Notes under the pieces: model-generated
Told to the model about the DNA's origin: nothing
Databases searched by the model: none
Seen by the model: only the letters and a program-made list of their open reading frames with translations
Source of the DNA: Virgibacillus salexigens
Lineage (GTDB): Bacteria > Bacillota > Bacilli > Bacillales > Amphibacillaceae
Direction of reading: 5' to 3'
NCBI RefSeq assembly: GCF_014905415.1
Contig: NZ_BNEO01000001.1
Location: 1,054,001-1,118,000 of the forward strand
Length of the DNA: 64,000 nt
Part shown: positions 1 through 12,790 of the stretch, one piece after another
How the letters are laid out: every line of letters begins with the position of its first letter
Position numbering within the stretch: the stretch's first letter is position 1
Program-made: the position numbers and the translations under genes

Positions 1-1205
<1,205 letters not shown>

Positions 1206-1250
1206 TCACCGCCCTTTCATAAAAGGTTACGCGTATACTTATCATGATAC

Positions 1251-2768
<1,518 letters not shown>

Positions 2769-2780
2769 TCACCCCTATCT

Positions 2781-3326
2781 TCATTTGTTTGCAGTTACAA
2801 TATCTCGTTCAATTCGTTTTAATTTACCACTGACTGTACCATCGTAAATGGTATTTCCTATACGAATCTTTAGTCCGCCAATCAATGAGGAATCGACCAT
2901 ATTTGTAAGTTGAATTTGTTTTTTATTAAAACGTGCTGCAAAGCGATTTTCTAGTTCTTTATGTTCCTCGTCTGTTAGCTCTCGAACGGAATAAACGGTT
3001 GCTTCTGCAATTCCATTAGCATCATTTACTAATTGGATAAAATGATCAATAATCGAAGATGTCATTTCAATACGATGCCTTTCAACGAGTAATTTCAACG
3101 TATGAATGACATTTGCTTGTAACCCTTGAAACACTTCGTCAATAAATTGTTTCTTCTTATCATTCGTAATCCGTGGATGCATAAGGAATCGATAAAGATC
3201 TTGATTGTGTTCCACTACTTTTTTGACCACACGAAGCTCATCTAATAGCTTATCTAATGTAGCTTTTTCTTTACCTAGTTGAAAAAGAGCTTCTGCATAT
3301 CGTTTTGCAACTACTGCATCACTCAT
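2781..3326 (-). CDS. atpH: ATP synthase F1 subunit delta
   Basis: Peripheral-stalk subunit joining the top of F1 to subunit b. The 181-residue product has the usual N-terminal helical domain (SDAVVAKRYAEALFQLG) and the conserved C-terminal strand-helix segment containing SLIGGLKIRIGNTIYDGTV. Its ATG overlaps the stop of atpF in an ATGA arrangement, so the two are probably translationally coupled. Ribosome site AGGAGA lies just upstream. Standard operon position and length. Confidence 0.97.
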   Translation of the reverse strand: MSDAVVAKRYAEALFQLGKEKATLDKLLDELRVVKKVVEHNQDLYRFLMHPRITNDKKKQFIDEVFQGLQANVIHTLKLLVERHRIEMTSSIIDHFIQLVNDANGIAEATVYSVRELTDEEHKELENRFAARFNKKQIQLTNMVDSSLIGGLKIRIGNTIYDGTVSGKLKRIERDIVTANK

Positions 3327-3850
3327 AGATCTTCTCCTACCTCTTTGATGTAGTCATTGATCAGTTTCTCCTGATCTTGTGTGCTTATTTCTTTTTCGAT
3401 TACCTTACTTGCAATAAGAACAGATAAGGACGCCACTTTATCTTGTAATGCTTGCAGCGCTTTTTCTTTTTCATTTTGAATATCAGCTTGCGCTGCCTCT
3501 TTTATACGATCAGCTTCTGCCTTTGCAGCTGCTATAATTTCTTCCTGTTGTCTAGTTCCAGCATTTCTTGCTTCTTCTATCATCGATTGTGCTTCTTGTT
3601 TTGTTTGCTTTAATTGTTCCATTGCTTCTTTTGAAGCCTGTTCTGCATCTGCGCGACTTTTCTCTGCAGCTTCAATTTCGCCTGCAACATATTCTTCACG
3701 CTTCTGCATCATATTCATCACAGGACCCCAAGCAAATTTACGAACTAAAAGGAGCAATACAATAAAGAAGAACAATTGCATTAACATATCGCCGACATGG
3801 AAACCTCCCAGTGCCGCATAAATCATTGAATTATCCGTGAATGCTTGCAC
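3323..3850 (-). CDS. atpF: ATP synthase Fo subunit b
   Basis: Peripheral stalk (stator) subunit: one N-terminal membrane helix (about residues 14-32, rich in L, F and V) followed by a long charged coiled coil (about 40-155). I place the start at a GTG 18 bases inside the longest frame because AAAGGAG sits 8 bases before it; this gives 175 residues, close to the roughly 170 of Bacillus homologues. The longest-frame GTG overlaps that ribosome site. The stop overlaps the start of atpH. A 130-base gap separates it from atpE and contains a stem-loop. Confidence 0.95.
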   Translation of the reverse strand: MQAFTDNSMIYAALGGFHVGDMLMQLFFFIVLLLLVRKFAWGPVMNMMQKREEYVAGEIEAAEKSRADAEQASKEAMEQLKQTKQEAQSMIEEARNAGTRQQEEIIAAAKAEADRIKEAAQADIQNEKEKALQALQDKVASLSVLIASKVIEKEISTQDQEKLINDYIKEVGEDL

Positions 3851-3927
3851 AGAATTCACTCCTTTCACTTCTATTCGTGAACCTATACTAACTTTAGACC
3901 ACCAAAAAGTATCCTAGTACAAACAAC

Positions 3928-3958
3928 GGCGAAGCACGATATAATGATGGTCTTCGCC
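3928..3958 (-). other. Stem-loop between atpE and atpF
   Basis: In transcript orientation a perfect 7-bp GC-rich stem (GGCGAAG with CTTCGCC) encloses a 17-base loop, starting 23 bases after the atpE stop codon. It is followed by GTTGTTTG rather than a solid U-run, so it looks more like a partial terminator or an RNA-processing/stabilising hairpin than a full terminator. The position would favour more atpE message than downstream genes. That role is inference. Confidence 0.6.
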
Positions 3959-3980
3959 ATTTCAATAATAAAATCTATTA

Positions 3981-4202
<222 letters not shown>

Positions 4203-4275
4203 TCAAAATGTGTTATAAGTTTTTAATCATTTCCTATCCTATTAAACTTTAATAGTGACAGGCTAATTAACAATA

Positions 4276-5387
<1,112 letters not shown>

Positions 5388-5751
5388 AATTCACTCTTCC
5401 TCATGTTCTTTGCAATGTTGTAAAGCTTGTTCGTATTATAGTACTTAGGAAGCTATAACCCTATTGTGTAATCCTTACTGCTTGTCATTCGAAGTTAAGA
5501 TGTAGAAAATCCTATGTTTACAGCTGGGTTACAACTTTTTTATGTAACGGCTGTTTAATGAAGAAATATACGTTAACGCTGTGAAACCCCTACCATTCCA
5601 CACTAAGCAAGTTTACATGAGCTACCCCTTAATGTCAATTGGTTTCGGCCATATTTTACGCGAAATTATAGAGCCAATTTGTAGAGATACATCTTCATTT
5701 TTCGACATCTTTTTAAAATGTTCCCATAAGCACTTAAATTCAACGGAAATA

Positions 5752-5787
5752 AAGGGAATTCCTACTACTATTATAGTGGATTCCCTT
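5752..5787 (-). terminator. Terminator of the subtilase gene
   Basis: Imperfect stem of about 12-14 bp (AAGGGAATCCACTA with TAGTAGGAATTCCCTT), followed in minus orientation by TTTATTT. It starts about 60 bases after the subtilase stop. The rest of the 460-base gap up to atpI shows no convincing gene. Confidence 0.7.
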
Positions 5788-5847
5788 ACCTCCATTCATG
5801 ACATTTTTGTGAACTAAAAGGGGTGCTTGATGCAGTGATTCGATTAC

Positions 5848-8028
5848 TTATGGTATGGCAATCATTGTCTCGTAACTTTCATATTTTCCATTGGCTAATT
5901 GTATGGTTATAATCGCCAAATAATGACCGGATTTTCCTACTTTCTTCTTATCTATTTGCCCCTCGTTCACTCCTGTATCTAACGCTTCCTTGGTCATCAA
6001 ATTTCGCTCAAACATAAGGGTATCCGGATTATACAAATCAACTTCTACCCGTTTGGTCGGTTCCGTTAAATACAAGCGGTAAGTAAATTCCTCTTTAGAA
6101 AATGGTTTTAATGTAAATTCAAACCCCATTGCTTTTGGGTTATCTGCAGATTGATTAACAAACAAATAAGGTAGCCGATATGTTTTTCCTTTCCTCTCAA
6201 GTGTAATCCACCCTTGGTGAACACCGGTTTTTAATTGAGGAGAGGTTACCTTTAATTCAATAGGAACTTTCTTTTTTTCCTTTGGTTCTAACGTAAATGA
6301 AGTTGGCAATTTCCAACTATAACCAGCCTGTTTATACGGAACATTAAAACGATAGGTTTGCGTTTCATTGGTTGTATTTTCAATCACTATGTTCTCTCTT
6401 TTTGATTGACTGTAATCGGTAATCTGCCCAAATGCCAATTGTGGATCGTATAAAATCGTTTCTGTTTCCATTGCTTCCTGTGGTTTTATCAACCCCATAC
6501 CTTGTATAATAGGTTGAACTAGTTGTTTATTCCCATCTTTCATTTGTACTGCTGTTGTCTTTAATGCACCATATATTTGTTGATTCGTCCAATCAGGCTT
6601 TGCTTCTTTTAATAGAGCAATTGCTCCAGCTACATGTGGTGCTGCCATACTAGTTCCTTGTAGTACTTGATAACCTCCAGGCACAGTACTTAAAATCGAA
6701 GTACCTGGAGCTAATATATCAGGCTTAATATTCCAATTCACGGTAACTGGTCCCCTCGAACTAAATTCAGCTATCGATTGCTGTTTGGTTTGGTAATGTG
6801 TTTCTAGGGAAACTTTTTGTTTATCTTTAAGTTTATCTACCAACCATTCTCCATCTACTTTAGATATGGATACAACCGGGATTTTAATATGTTGTTGCTT
6901 ATTGTCAATCATTCCTTGAAATGCGCCCTCATCTTTATTATATATCACAACCGCCCTAGCACCTTTTTCCTGCGCTAGCCTTGCTTTCTCCGTAAAAGGG
7001 ATACTCCCTCTTTGGAATAAGGCAATTTTCCCATCCAAATCTTTGGTTGTTTCTGCATCAACAAGATCATAAAACGTATTTAAATCCCAGGGAATAGAAC
7101 CAGCCATTGGTGTAATTTCAATCTTTTTATCCTCCCATCTTTCATATAGAAAGGGAATCTCTTGCTTCGGACTAGATGCACCAACAGACATTGCTTTATT
7201 TGCAGTTGCTGGAGACCCTACTGTCCAATCACCAGGGCCATTATTTCCATTTGCAATGACAACCGCTACTCCTAACTGAGCTGCCTTATTAACCGCAACA
7301 CTTGTTGGGTAATCAGGTCCATTTACATTATTACCAAGCGAAAGATTCATCACGTCTACACCATCTTCTACTGCTTGTTCCATTGCTGCAATGACTTGAA
7401 TGGATGTTCCTTGTCCACCTGGACCAAGGGCACGATAAGCGTAGATATCAGCATCCGGTGCCACTCCCTTCATGTCACCATCGGCTGCAATAATACCAGC
7501 AACATGAGAACCATGTAGGGTAGGAATCCCCTGCTGTGATGTTGTCTCCATTGGATCATCATCTAAATCCACAAGATCATATCCTTTTTGATAATTTTTT
7601 TGTAAATCTGGATGCTCATAATCTATGCCTGTATCAATAACTCCCACTTTCACCCCTTCTCCTGTATAACCTGTTGTATTAAGTTCAGCAGGAAAAACTG
7701 CATTTGGATCAGCTGCTGCCTCTAGAGTTGTTGTTTGCTCTGTTGCTTCATATGTTTGCACAGTATGTATGTTCTTAACAAAATCAAGTGATTGCATTCG
7801 GTCTAATGCTTGATCTTCCCCTTGAAGTGCTATCCCATTAAATAACTTTGTATACACAGCTACTACTTCTACGGATGGGTAGTGTGTTTGTACATATTCC
7901 TTATGTTCATTTGGATCACCTTCCACCTCAATAATGATCGATTGTATATGATCCTCCGGTTCCGCTGCGAAGGAAGAGGTTATCGGTATAATTGATAATA
8001 AGCACATCAAAACAAGAATTCGCCCCAT
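5848..8028 (-). CDS. Secreted subtilisin-like serine protease (S8, Vpr-like)
   Basis: Extracellular endopeptidase made as a pre-pro-enzyme. A signal peptide (about 1-22, ending SSFAAEP) is followed by an inhibitor I9 propeptide (about 25-95). The S8 domain has Asp in GVIDTGIDYEHPDL (about 130), His in LHGSHVAGIIA, the oxyanion Asn in IANGNNGPGD and Ser in LQGTSMAAPHVAGA. A protease-associated domain interrupts it (LFQRGSIPFTEKARLAQEKG), and a beta-rich C-terminal tail follows. This layout is that of B. subtilis Vpr. I use ATG 8028, 8 bases after AAAGGAG; the longer frame opens with a TTG and lacks a site. Product 726 residues. Confidence 0.93.
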   Translation of the reverse strand: MGRILVLMCLLSIIPITSSFAAEPEDHIQSIIIEVEGDPNEHKEYVQTHYPSVEVVAVYTKLFNGIALQGEDQALDRMQSLDFVKNIHTVQTYEATEQTTTLEAAADPNAVFPAELNTTGYTGEGVKVGVIDTGIDYEHPDLQKNYQKGYDLVDLDDDPMETTSQQGIPTLHGSHVAGIIAADGDMKGVAPDADIYAYRALGPGGQGTSIQVIAAMEQAVEDGVDVMNLSLGNNVNGPDYPTSVAVNKAAQLGVAVVIANGNNGPGDWTVGSPATANKAMSVGASSPKQEIPFLYERWEDKKIEITPMAGSIPWDLNTFYDLVDAETTKDLDGKIALFQRGSIPFTEKARLAQEKGARAVVIYNKDEGAFQGMIDNKQQHIKIPVVSISKVDGEWLVDKLKDKQKVSLETHYQTKQQSIAEFSSRGPVTVNWNIKPDILAPGTSILSTVPGGYQVLQGTSMAAPHVAGAIALLKEAKPDWTNQQIYGALKTTAVQMKDGNKQLVQPIIQGMGLIKPQEAMETETILYDPQLAFGQITDYSQSKRENIVIENTTNETQTYRFNVPYKQAGYSWKLPTSFTLEPKEKKKVPIELKVTSPQLKTGVHQGWITLERKGKTYRLPYLFVNQSADNPKAMGFEFTLKPFSKEEFTYRLYLTEPTKRVEVDLYNPDTLMFERNLMTKEALDTGVNEGQIDKKKVGKSGHYLAIITIQLANGKYESYETMIAIP

Positions 8029-8305
8029 GGTCTGCACTCCTTTTCTCCTTAGCTTTTGAAGCAAAGGGAAAAATATACATATATTAAGCCCTCCAAATAT
8101 TTAACGTGCAGTACAAACCAGTGATTGTGATTTTAAGTTACTAAGAATCGTTGATTAATGGTAACTAAATTAGCTCATGCTTGTAGATGAGAGCAAATAT
8201 TATTGCCTTAATAGGTTTTCGGACACGCCCTGTTCCATTGGAGTCAGACCTATTTTCAGCTGTTATGATCACCGTGGTAATCACATTATAAAAGCAAAAC
8301 AAAAA
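8029..8305. other. Intergenic region upstream of the subtilase
   Basis: No gene is visible. One imperfect 18-bp palindrome lies at 8266-8283 (TGATCACCGTGGTAATCA), about 240 bases upstream of the protease start, and could be a regulator site. No clear promoter could be fixed by eye. Confidence 0.4.
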
Positions 8306-8358
8306 ATCCGAACTACCATCCGGATGTAACTTTTTATACTCGGATAGTAATTCGGAAT
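8306..8358 (-). terminator. Terminator of the UDP-GlcNAc epimerase gene
   Basis: Long inverted repeat (ATTCCGAATTACTATCCG pairing with CGGATGGTAGTTCGGAT) followed in minus orientation by TTTTTTGTTTT. It lies about 40 bases after the epimerase stop. A strong intrinsic terminator. Confidence 0.85.
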
Positions 8359-8398
8359 ATCTGTGTCTAAAAATGCTTTATCTCGCCTGATTCCATTA

Positions 8399-9514
8399 TC
8401 ATGTACTAAAATAATCTAGGATGGCATCAGTAATGCGACGAGATGCTTCACCGTCCCCATATGGATTTGCAGCTTTCGCCATGTCATCATATGCCTGTTG
8501 ATCAGATAAAAGCTGATGAGCTAATTGGTATATCGTACCTTCATCCGTTCCAGCTAATTTTAAGGTTCCAGCATCAATTCCTTCCGGCCGTTCTGTCGTA
8601 TCCCTAAGAACAAGCACAGGTACGCCTAATGAAGGAGCCTCCTCTTGTACACCACCTGAATCAGTCAAAATTAAATGGGAACGCGCTGCAAAATTATGAA
8701 AATCAACTACACCTAATGGTTTAATAAGTTGAATACGCTCATCATTACCCAAAATATCATTTGCTGTTTCCTGTACTACAGGATTTAAGTGAACTGGATA
8801 AACAACATGTATATCATCATGGGTTTCTACTAGACGCTTAATCGCTCGAAACATTTGCTTCATATTATTCCCTAGATTTTCTCTACGATGAGCGGTCATC
8901 AATACAAGACGCTTGTCTCCTAGTTCATCTAAAATAGGATGCTGATACGATTGATCCACCGTTGTTTTTAATGCGTCAATGGCTGTATTTCCTGTAACCA
9001 CAATATGCTCTTTAGGTTTATTTTCTTGGATAAGATTCTGCTTGGATTTCTCTGTTGGAGAAAAATGCAAGTCCGCCATTACCCCGGTAAGCTGGCGATT
9101 AAGCTCTTCCGGATAAGGAGAGTATTTATTCCATGTTCTAAGGCCTGCCTCCACATGTCCAACCGCAATTTGATTGTAATATGCAGCAAGCGAAGCGGCA
9201 AATGTTGTTGTTGTATCGCCATGAACAAGTACAACATCCGGCTTTGTTTCTTTCATAACCTCATCTAATCCTTCTAAAGCACGCGTTGTAATCTGTGCTA
9301 ATGTTTGCTGCTTCTTCATAATGTTCAAGTCGTAATCAGGGGTGATAGCAAAAATATCTAGCACTTGATCTAACATTTCCCTATGCTGTGCGGTTACCGT
9401 AACAATCGATTCAAACTGATCCTTACGTTTATTTAGTTCCAGTACGAGTGGGGCCATTTTTATAGCTTCCGGCCTTGTTCCAAATATAGTCATTACTTTA
9501 ATCCGGTTTGTCAT
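8399..9514 (-). CDS. mnaA: UDP-N-acetylglucosamine 2-epimerase (non-hydrolysing)
   Basis: Interconverts UDP-GlcNAc and UDP-ManNAc in the cytoplasm, supplying ManNAc for teichoic-acid linkage units or other wall glycans. The 371-residue product has the family signature IFGTRPEAIKMAPLV at the N terminus, the HVEAGLRTWNKYSPYPEELNR stretch, MTAHRRENLG, and SDSGGVQEEAPSLGVPVLVL with the downstream RPE near 310. Length is typical of WecB/MnaA. In B. subtilis mnaA (yvyH) is elsewhere; in several related bacilli it sits beside upp, as here. Closely follows upp with a 42-base gap, so likely co-transcribed. Confidence 0.95.
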   Translation of the reverse strand: MTNRIKVMTIFGTRPEAIKMAPLVLELNKRKDQFESIVTVTAQHREMLDQVLDIFAITPDYDLNIMKKQQTLAQITTRALEGLDEVMKETKPDVVLVHGDTTTTFAASLAAYYNQIAVGHVEAGLRTWNKYSPYPEELNRQLTGVMADLHFSPTEKSKQNLIQENKPKEHIVVTGNTAIDALKTTVDQSYQHPILDELGDKRLVLMTAHRRENLGNNMKQMFRAIKRLVETHDDIHVVYPVHLNPVVQETANDILGNDERIQLIKPLGVVDFHNFAARSHLILTDSGGVQEEAPSLGVPVLVLRDTTERPEGIDAGTLKLAGTDEGTIYQLAHQLLSDQQAYDDMAKAANPYGDGEASRRITDAILDYFST

Positions 9515-9556
9515 TATCTCTCACTCCAAAGACTATTCATTATCGAATCTCTCTAT

Positions 9557-10186
9557 TTATTTCGTACCAAACAATCGGTCACCTGCGTCCCCTAGGCCTG
9601 GGATAATATAGCCTTTTTCGTCTAACTTTTCATCTAAAGCACCTAAATAGATATCAACATCGGGATGGTCTTTTTTAATAACTTCTACCCCTTCTGGAGC
9701 TGCAATGAGGCACATTAATCGTATATTCTGAGCACCTCGTTTTTTTAATGAATGAATCGCATCATTTGCTGATCCACCAGTTGCTAACATTGGGTCGATA
9801 ACGATTAATTCTCGTTCCTCAATATCGGAAGGTAATTTAATGTAGTACTCCACAGGCTGTAACGTTTTAGGATCGCGGTATAAGCCAACATGCCCTACTT
9901 TTGCAGCTGGAATTAGTTTTAACATACCGTCTACCATACCTAACCCAGCACGAAGAATAGGAACCAATCCAATTTTTTTACCTGCTAAAACACTTGATTC
10001 TGTCTCCACAACTGGTGTTTCAATTGTTTTTGGTTGCAGCGGTAAGTTTCTGGTAATTTCAAAGGCCATAAGCATCGCTACTTCGTCTACTAATTCACGA
10101 AATTCTTTCGTTCCTGTATGCTTATCTCTTATGTACGTTAATTTATGTTGTATTAATGGATGATCCAATACGAAAACCTGTCCCAT
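9557..10186 (-). CDS. upp: Uracil phosphoribosyltransferase
   Basis: Pyrimidine salvage: uracil plus PRPP gives UMP and pyrophosphate. The 209-residue product carries the PRPP-binding loop [14 protein letters not shown] (about 130-143), the uracil-site region PILRAGLGM and the C-terminal [14 protein letters not shown] use ATG 10186, because the longest-frame GTG overlaps the AAAAGGAG ribosome site and 209 residues is the normal Bacillus length. It lies between glyA and the epimerase, as in B. subtilis for glyA-upp. Confidence 0.97.
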   Translation of the reverse strand: MGQVFVLDHPLIQHKLTYIRDKHTGTKEFRELVDEVAMLMAFEITRNLPLQPKTIETPVVETESSVLAGKKIGLVPILRAGLGMVDGMLKLIPAAKVGHVGLYRDPKTLQPVEYYIKLPSDIEERELIVIDPMLATGGSANDAIHSLKKRGAQNIRLMCLIAAPEGVEVIKKDHPDVDIYLGALDEKLDEKGYIIPGLGDAGDRLFGTK

Positions 10187-10375
10187 TTTGCCGTTCACTC
10201 CTTTTTATTAGTTGCATCTTTAAAATTGTACTCAAAATTAGACGAGCTTTCAACCTGTGCAGGAACATTTACAGATTGCAAATCGCTTACAGGTTTGTAA
10301 ACAATACGTTAACATGAACGATTTATAGAGATTAACTGCCCAATTTCATTACCTATATTTACTAACCCAAAGCAA

Positions 10376-10400
10376 AGAGATGCCCTAAAAGGGCATCTCT
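10376..10400 (-). terminator. Terminator of glyA
   Basis: Perfect 10-bp stem AGAGATGCCC with GGGCATCTCT around a TTTTA loop, followed in minus orientation by TTGCTTTGGG. It begins six bases past the glyA stop and separates glyA from upp. Confidence 0.85.
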
Positions 10401-10405
10401 AACAA

Positions 10406-11650
10406 TTATGCATACACGGTATACAATGGAAATCTTTCGGTTAAATCTTTTACACGTTGTTCTGCTGTCTTTAACACATTTTCATCTTCATGATTTTTCA
10501 GTGTGAGTGCAATAATTGCTGCTATCTCTTTCATTTCTTCTTTACCGAACCCACGAGAGGTGACGGCTGCGGTTCCAATTCGAACACCACTTGTTACAAA
10601 CGGACTTTCTTTATCGAAAGGAATGGTATTTTTATTTGCAGTAATCCCAATATCGTCTAAAACCTTTTCTGAAACTTTCCCGGTTAAACCTAATGGCGTA
10701 ACATCCAATAATAGCAAGTGGTTGTCTGTGCCACCAGATACAATTCGAATTCCTTCTTCTTGTAGCGCTTGCCCCAGCATGGTTGCATTCTCTATAATTT
10801 GTTTACTATATGTTTTAAATGAATCTGATAAAGCTTCTTTAAATGAAACTGCTTTTGCAGCAATAATATGCATTAAAGGTCCACCCTGCATTCCAGGAAA
10901 AACCGTTTTATCAATCTTTTTGGCAAATTCTTCTTTACATAGAATCATTCCACCACGTGGGCCACGCAATGTTTTGTGAGTTGTTGTAGTTACAAAGTCA
11001 GCATATGGTACTGGATTTGGATGAAGACCAGATGCTACTAAACCTGCAATATGAGCCATGTCGACCATTAAATATGCCCCTACATTATCTGCTATATCTC
11101 GAAATTTAGCAAAATCGATCATCCGAGAATAAGCACTCGCCCCCGCCACAATTAGTTTCGGTTGAACCTCTTGAGCTTTGCGCAGAACAGCATTGTAATC
11201 TAATTGTTCGGTCTTTTCGTCTACACCATATTCAACAAAATTATAGAGTGTTCCACTAAAGTTGACTGGACTACCATGGGTTAAATGACCTCCATGATTT
11301 AAATTCATCCCCAACACTGTATCTCCTGGCTCTAATACAGTAAAGTAAACTGCCATATTTGCTTGAGCCCCAGAATGCGGTTGTACGTTTGCATGATCAG
11401 CACCAAATAATTGTTTAGCACGATCTCTTGCTAGGTTTTCAACTACATCTACATGTTCACACCCACCATAATACCGTTTTCCAGGATATCCCTCAGCGTA
11501 TTTATTAGTTAATACTGAACCCATTGCTTCCATAACTGCTTCCGAGACAAAATTTTCAGACGCAATAAGCTCAATTTTATCCTGCTGTCTTTTCTTTTCT
11601 GCTTCCATAGCTTCAAATAATTCAACGTCGGTTTGTTTTACATGTTCCAT
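10406..11650 (-). CDS. glyA: Serine hydroxymethyltransferase
   Basis: PLP enzyme converting serine and tetrahydrofolate to glycine and methylene-tetrahydrofolate, the main one-carbon source. The 414-residue product has the PLP lysine in [15 protein letters not shown] (about 225-239), the substrate motif [15 protein letters not shown] near 55 and [14 protein letters not shown] near the C terminus. Length is typical. ATG start follows AGGAGGGG. It sits 45 bases downstream of ywlG, the conserved Bacillus order. I looked for a PurR box directly upstream and did not see one. Confidence 0.98.
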   Translation of the reverse strand: MEHVKQTDVELFEAMEAEKKRQQDKIELIASENFVSEAVMEAMGSVLTNKYAEGYPGKRYYGGCEHVDVVENLARDRAKQLFGADHANVQPHSGAQANMAVYFTVLEPGDTVLGMNLNHGGHLTHGSPVNFSGTLYNFVEYGVDEKTEQLDYNAVLRKAQEVQPKLIVAGASAYSRMIDFAKFRDIADNVGAYLMVDMAHIAGLVASGLHPNPVPYADFVTTTTHKTLRGPRGGMILCKEEFAKKIDKTVFPGMQGGPLMHIIAAKAVSFKEALSDSFKTYSKQIIENATMLGQALQEEGIRIVSGGTDNHLLLLDVTPLGLTGKVSEKVLDDIGITANKNTIPFDKESPFVTSGVRIGTAAVTSRGFGKEEMKEIAAIIALTLKNHEDENVLKTAEQRVKDLTERFPLYTVYA

Positions 11651-11695
11651 CGTAACCCCTCCTATGTATTTTATACTACTTAAGTTGTAAGCAAA

Positions 11696-12277
11696 TTATT
11701 TACAGCTTTCTGTTACAGTTGAATTTGTATCGGGATATTTGGCACGATGCCCACCAATACGTTTTGGACGCGTGAATGCCGCATTAACACGAGCACCTCC
11801 CAGGTTTCTTTGTTGAAAACGAAGTGGGACAGCTACCGATTTCAAATGCATCCCTATCATGGTTTCTCCTATATCCATCCCAGCATGCGCAGAAATAGTC
11901 TCCACCACAACAGGATTTTTCAGATGTTTAAAAGCAAAAGAGGCCATTGAACCTCCCGCTTTTGGTACTGGTATAACGGAAACTTCTTGCAACTGATAGC
12001 GATTCATCGTTTCCCTTTCCACAACAAGCGCACGATTTAAATGCTCGCAACATTGAAAAACTAGATGGACACCCGTTTGCTCACGAAGTTTAAGTAATTG
12101 TTCAAAGATCACAGCAGCAATTTCTTCACTTCCAAGTGTGCCTATTCGATTCCCACTTATTTCACTTGTTGAACAGCCTAATACAAACAATTCCCCGTCG
12201 TGCAGATGCCCAGATCGGTCCCATTCTGACTGTAGTATTTTCATTTCTTGCCTGATACGATCGAGCAGTTGGGTCAT
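11696..12277 (-). CDS. ywlG: YwlG family protein (TIGR01440), function unknown
   Basis: Conserved Bacillus protein of unknown activity, 193 residues, predicted soluble. The family-typical segments are LGCSTSEISGNRIGTLGSEE near 35-52, VFQCCEHLNRALVVERE near 85-101 and the C-terminal VNAAFTRPKRIGGHRAKYPD. Conserved cysteine and histidine residues (QCCEHLNRA) suggest a metal or nucleotide site, but that is inference. It lies between glyA and rpiB, exactly as in B. subtilis. ATG with GGTGATC upstream. Confidence 0.93.
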   Translation of the reverse strand: MTQLLDRIRQEMKILQSEWDRSGHLHDGELFVLGCSTSEISGNRIGTLGSEEIAAVIFEQLLKLREQTGVHLVFQCCEHLNRALVVERETMNRYQLQEVSVIPVPKAGGSMASFAFKHLKNPVVVETISAHAGMDIGETMIGMHLKSVAVPLRFQQRNLGGARVNAAFTRPKRIGGHRAKYPDTNSTVTESCK

Positions 12278-12324
12278 TTTTGATCACCTGCCATCCTAAA
12301 TTAGATCAGAACGTAGTTTATTCT

Positions 12325-12765
12325 CTACTTTTCCTCATACGTCTTAATCTTATCAATACGGTTTGCGTGACGCCCTCCATCAAATTCTGTCTCTAACCAT
12401 ACTTTAGCTATCTCACGTGCCAGCCCTGGTCCAATTACTCTTTCTCCCAAGGCTATAACATTTGAGTTATTATGTTGACGAGTCAATTTAGCACTATAAA
12501 CATCATGTGTTAATGCACATCGTATCCCTTTCACTTTATTAGCTGCAATGGACATACCAATTCCTGTACCACATATAAAAATACCTCTATCAAACTCCCC
12601 ATTAGCAATACGCTCTGCTGCAGGCAATGCATAATCAGGATAATCAACAGAAGATTCACAGCTACAGCCAACATCTTCGAATTCAATCTCCATCTCTTCC
12701 AGTAAATCTTTCACTTCGTTTCGTATCGTCATTCCTGCATGGTCTGCGGTAATAATTACCTTCAT
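12325..12765 (-). CDS. rpiB: Ribose-5-phosphate isomerase B
   Basis: Interconverts ribose-5-phosphate and ribulose-5-phosphate in the pentose phosphate pathway (B. subtilis ywlF). The 146-residue product has the opening MKVIITADHAGM, the catalytic cysteine in FICGTGIGMSIAANK (about 65-79) and the substrate-binding HNNSNVIALGERVIG. Length is normal for RpiB/LacAB proteins. Ribosome site AAAGGAG. It follows the chemoreceptor gene by 25 bases and precedes ywlG by 47. Confidence 0.95.
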   Translation of the reverse strand: MKVIITADHAGMTIRNEVKDLLEEMEIEFEDVGCSCESSVDYPDYALPAAERIANGEFDRGIFICGTGIGMSIAANKVKGIRCALTHDVYSAKLTRQHNNSNVIALGERVIGPGLAREIAKVWLETEFDGGRHANRIDKIKTYEEK

Positions 12766-12790
12766 CTAAGCGCACTCCTTTCTAACTAAG

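Noticed and set aside
5581-5817. Plus-strand 78-codon frame between atpI and the subtilase
   Set aside because: No ribosome site, it overlaps the terminator hairpin, and the sequence has no protein-family features.
8305-8317. PurR-box-like AAATCCGAACTAC
   Set aside because: It forms the arm of the epimerase terminator and lacks a second inverted box about 16 bases away, so it is not a PurR operator.
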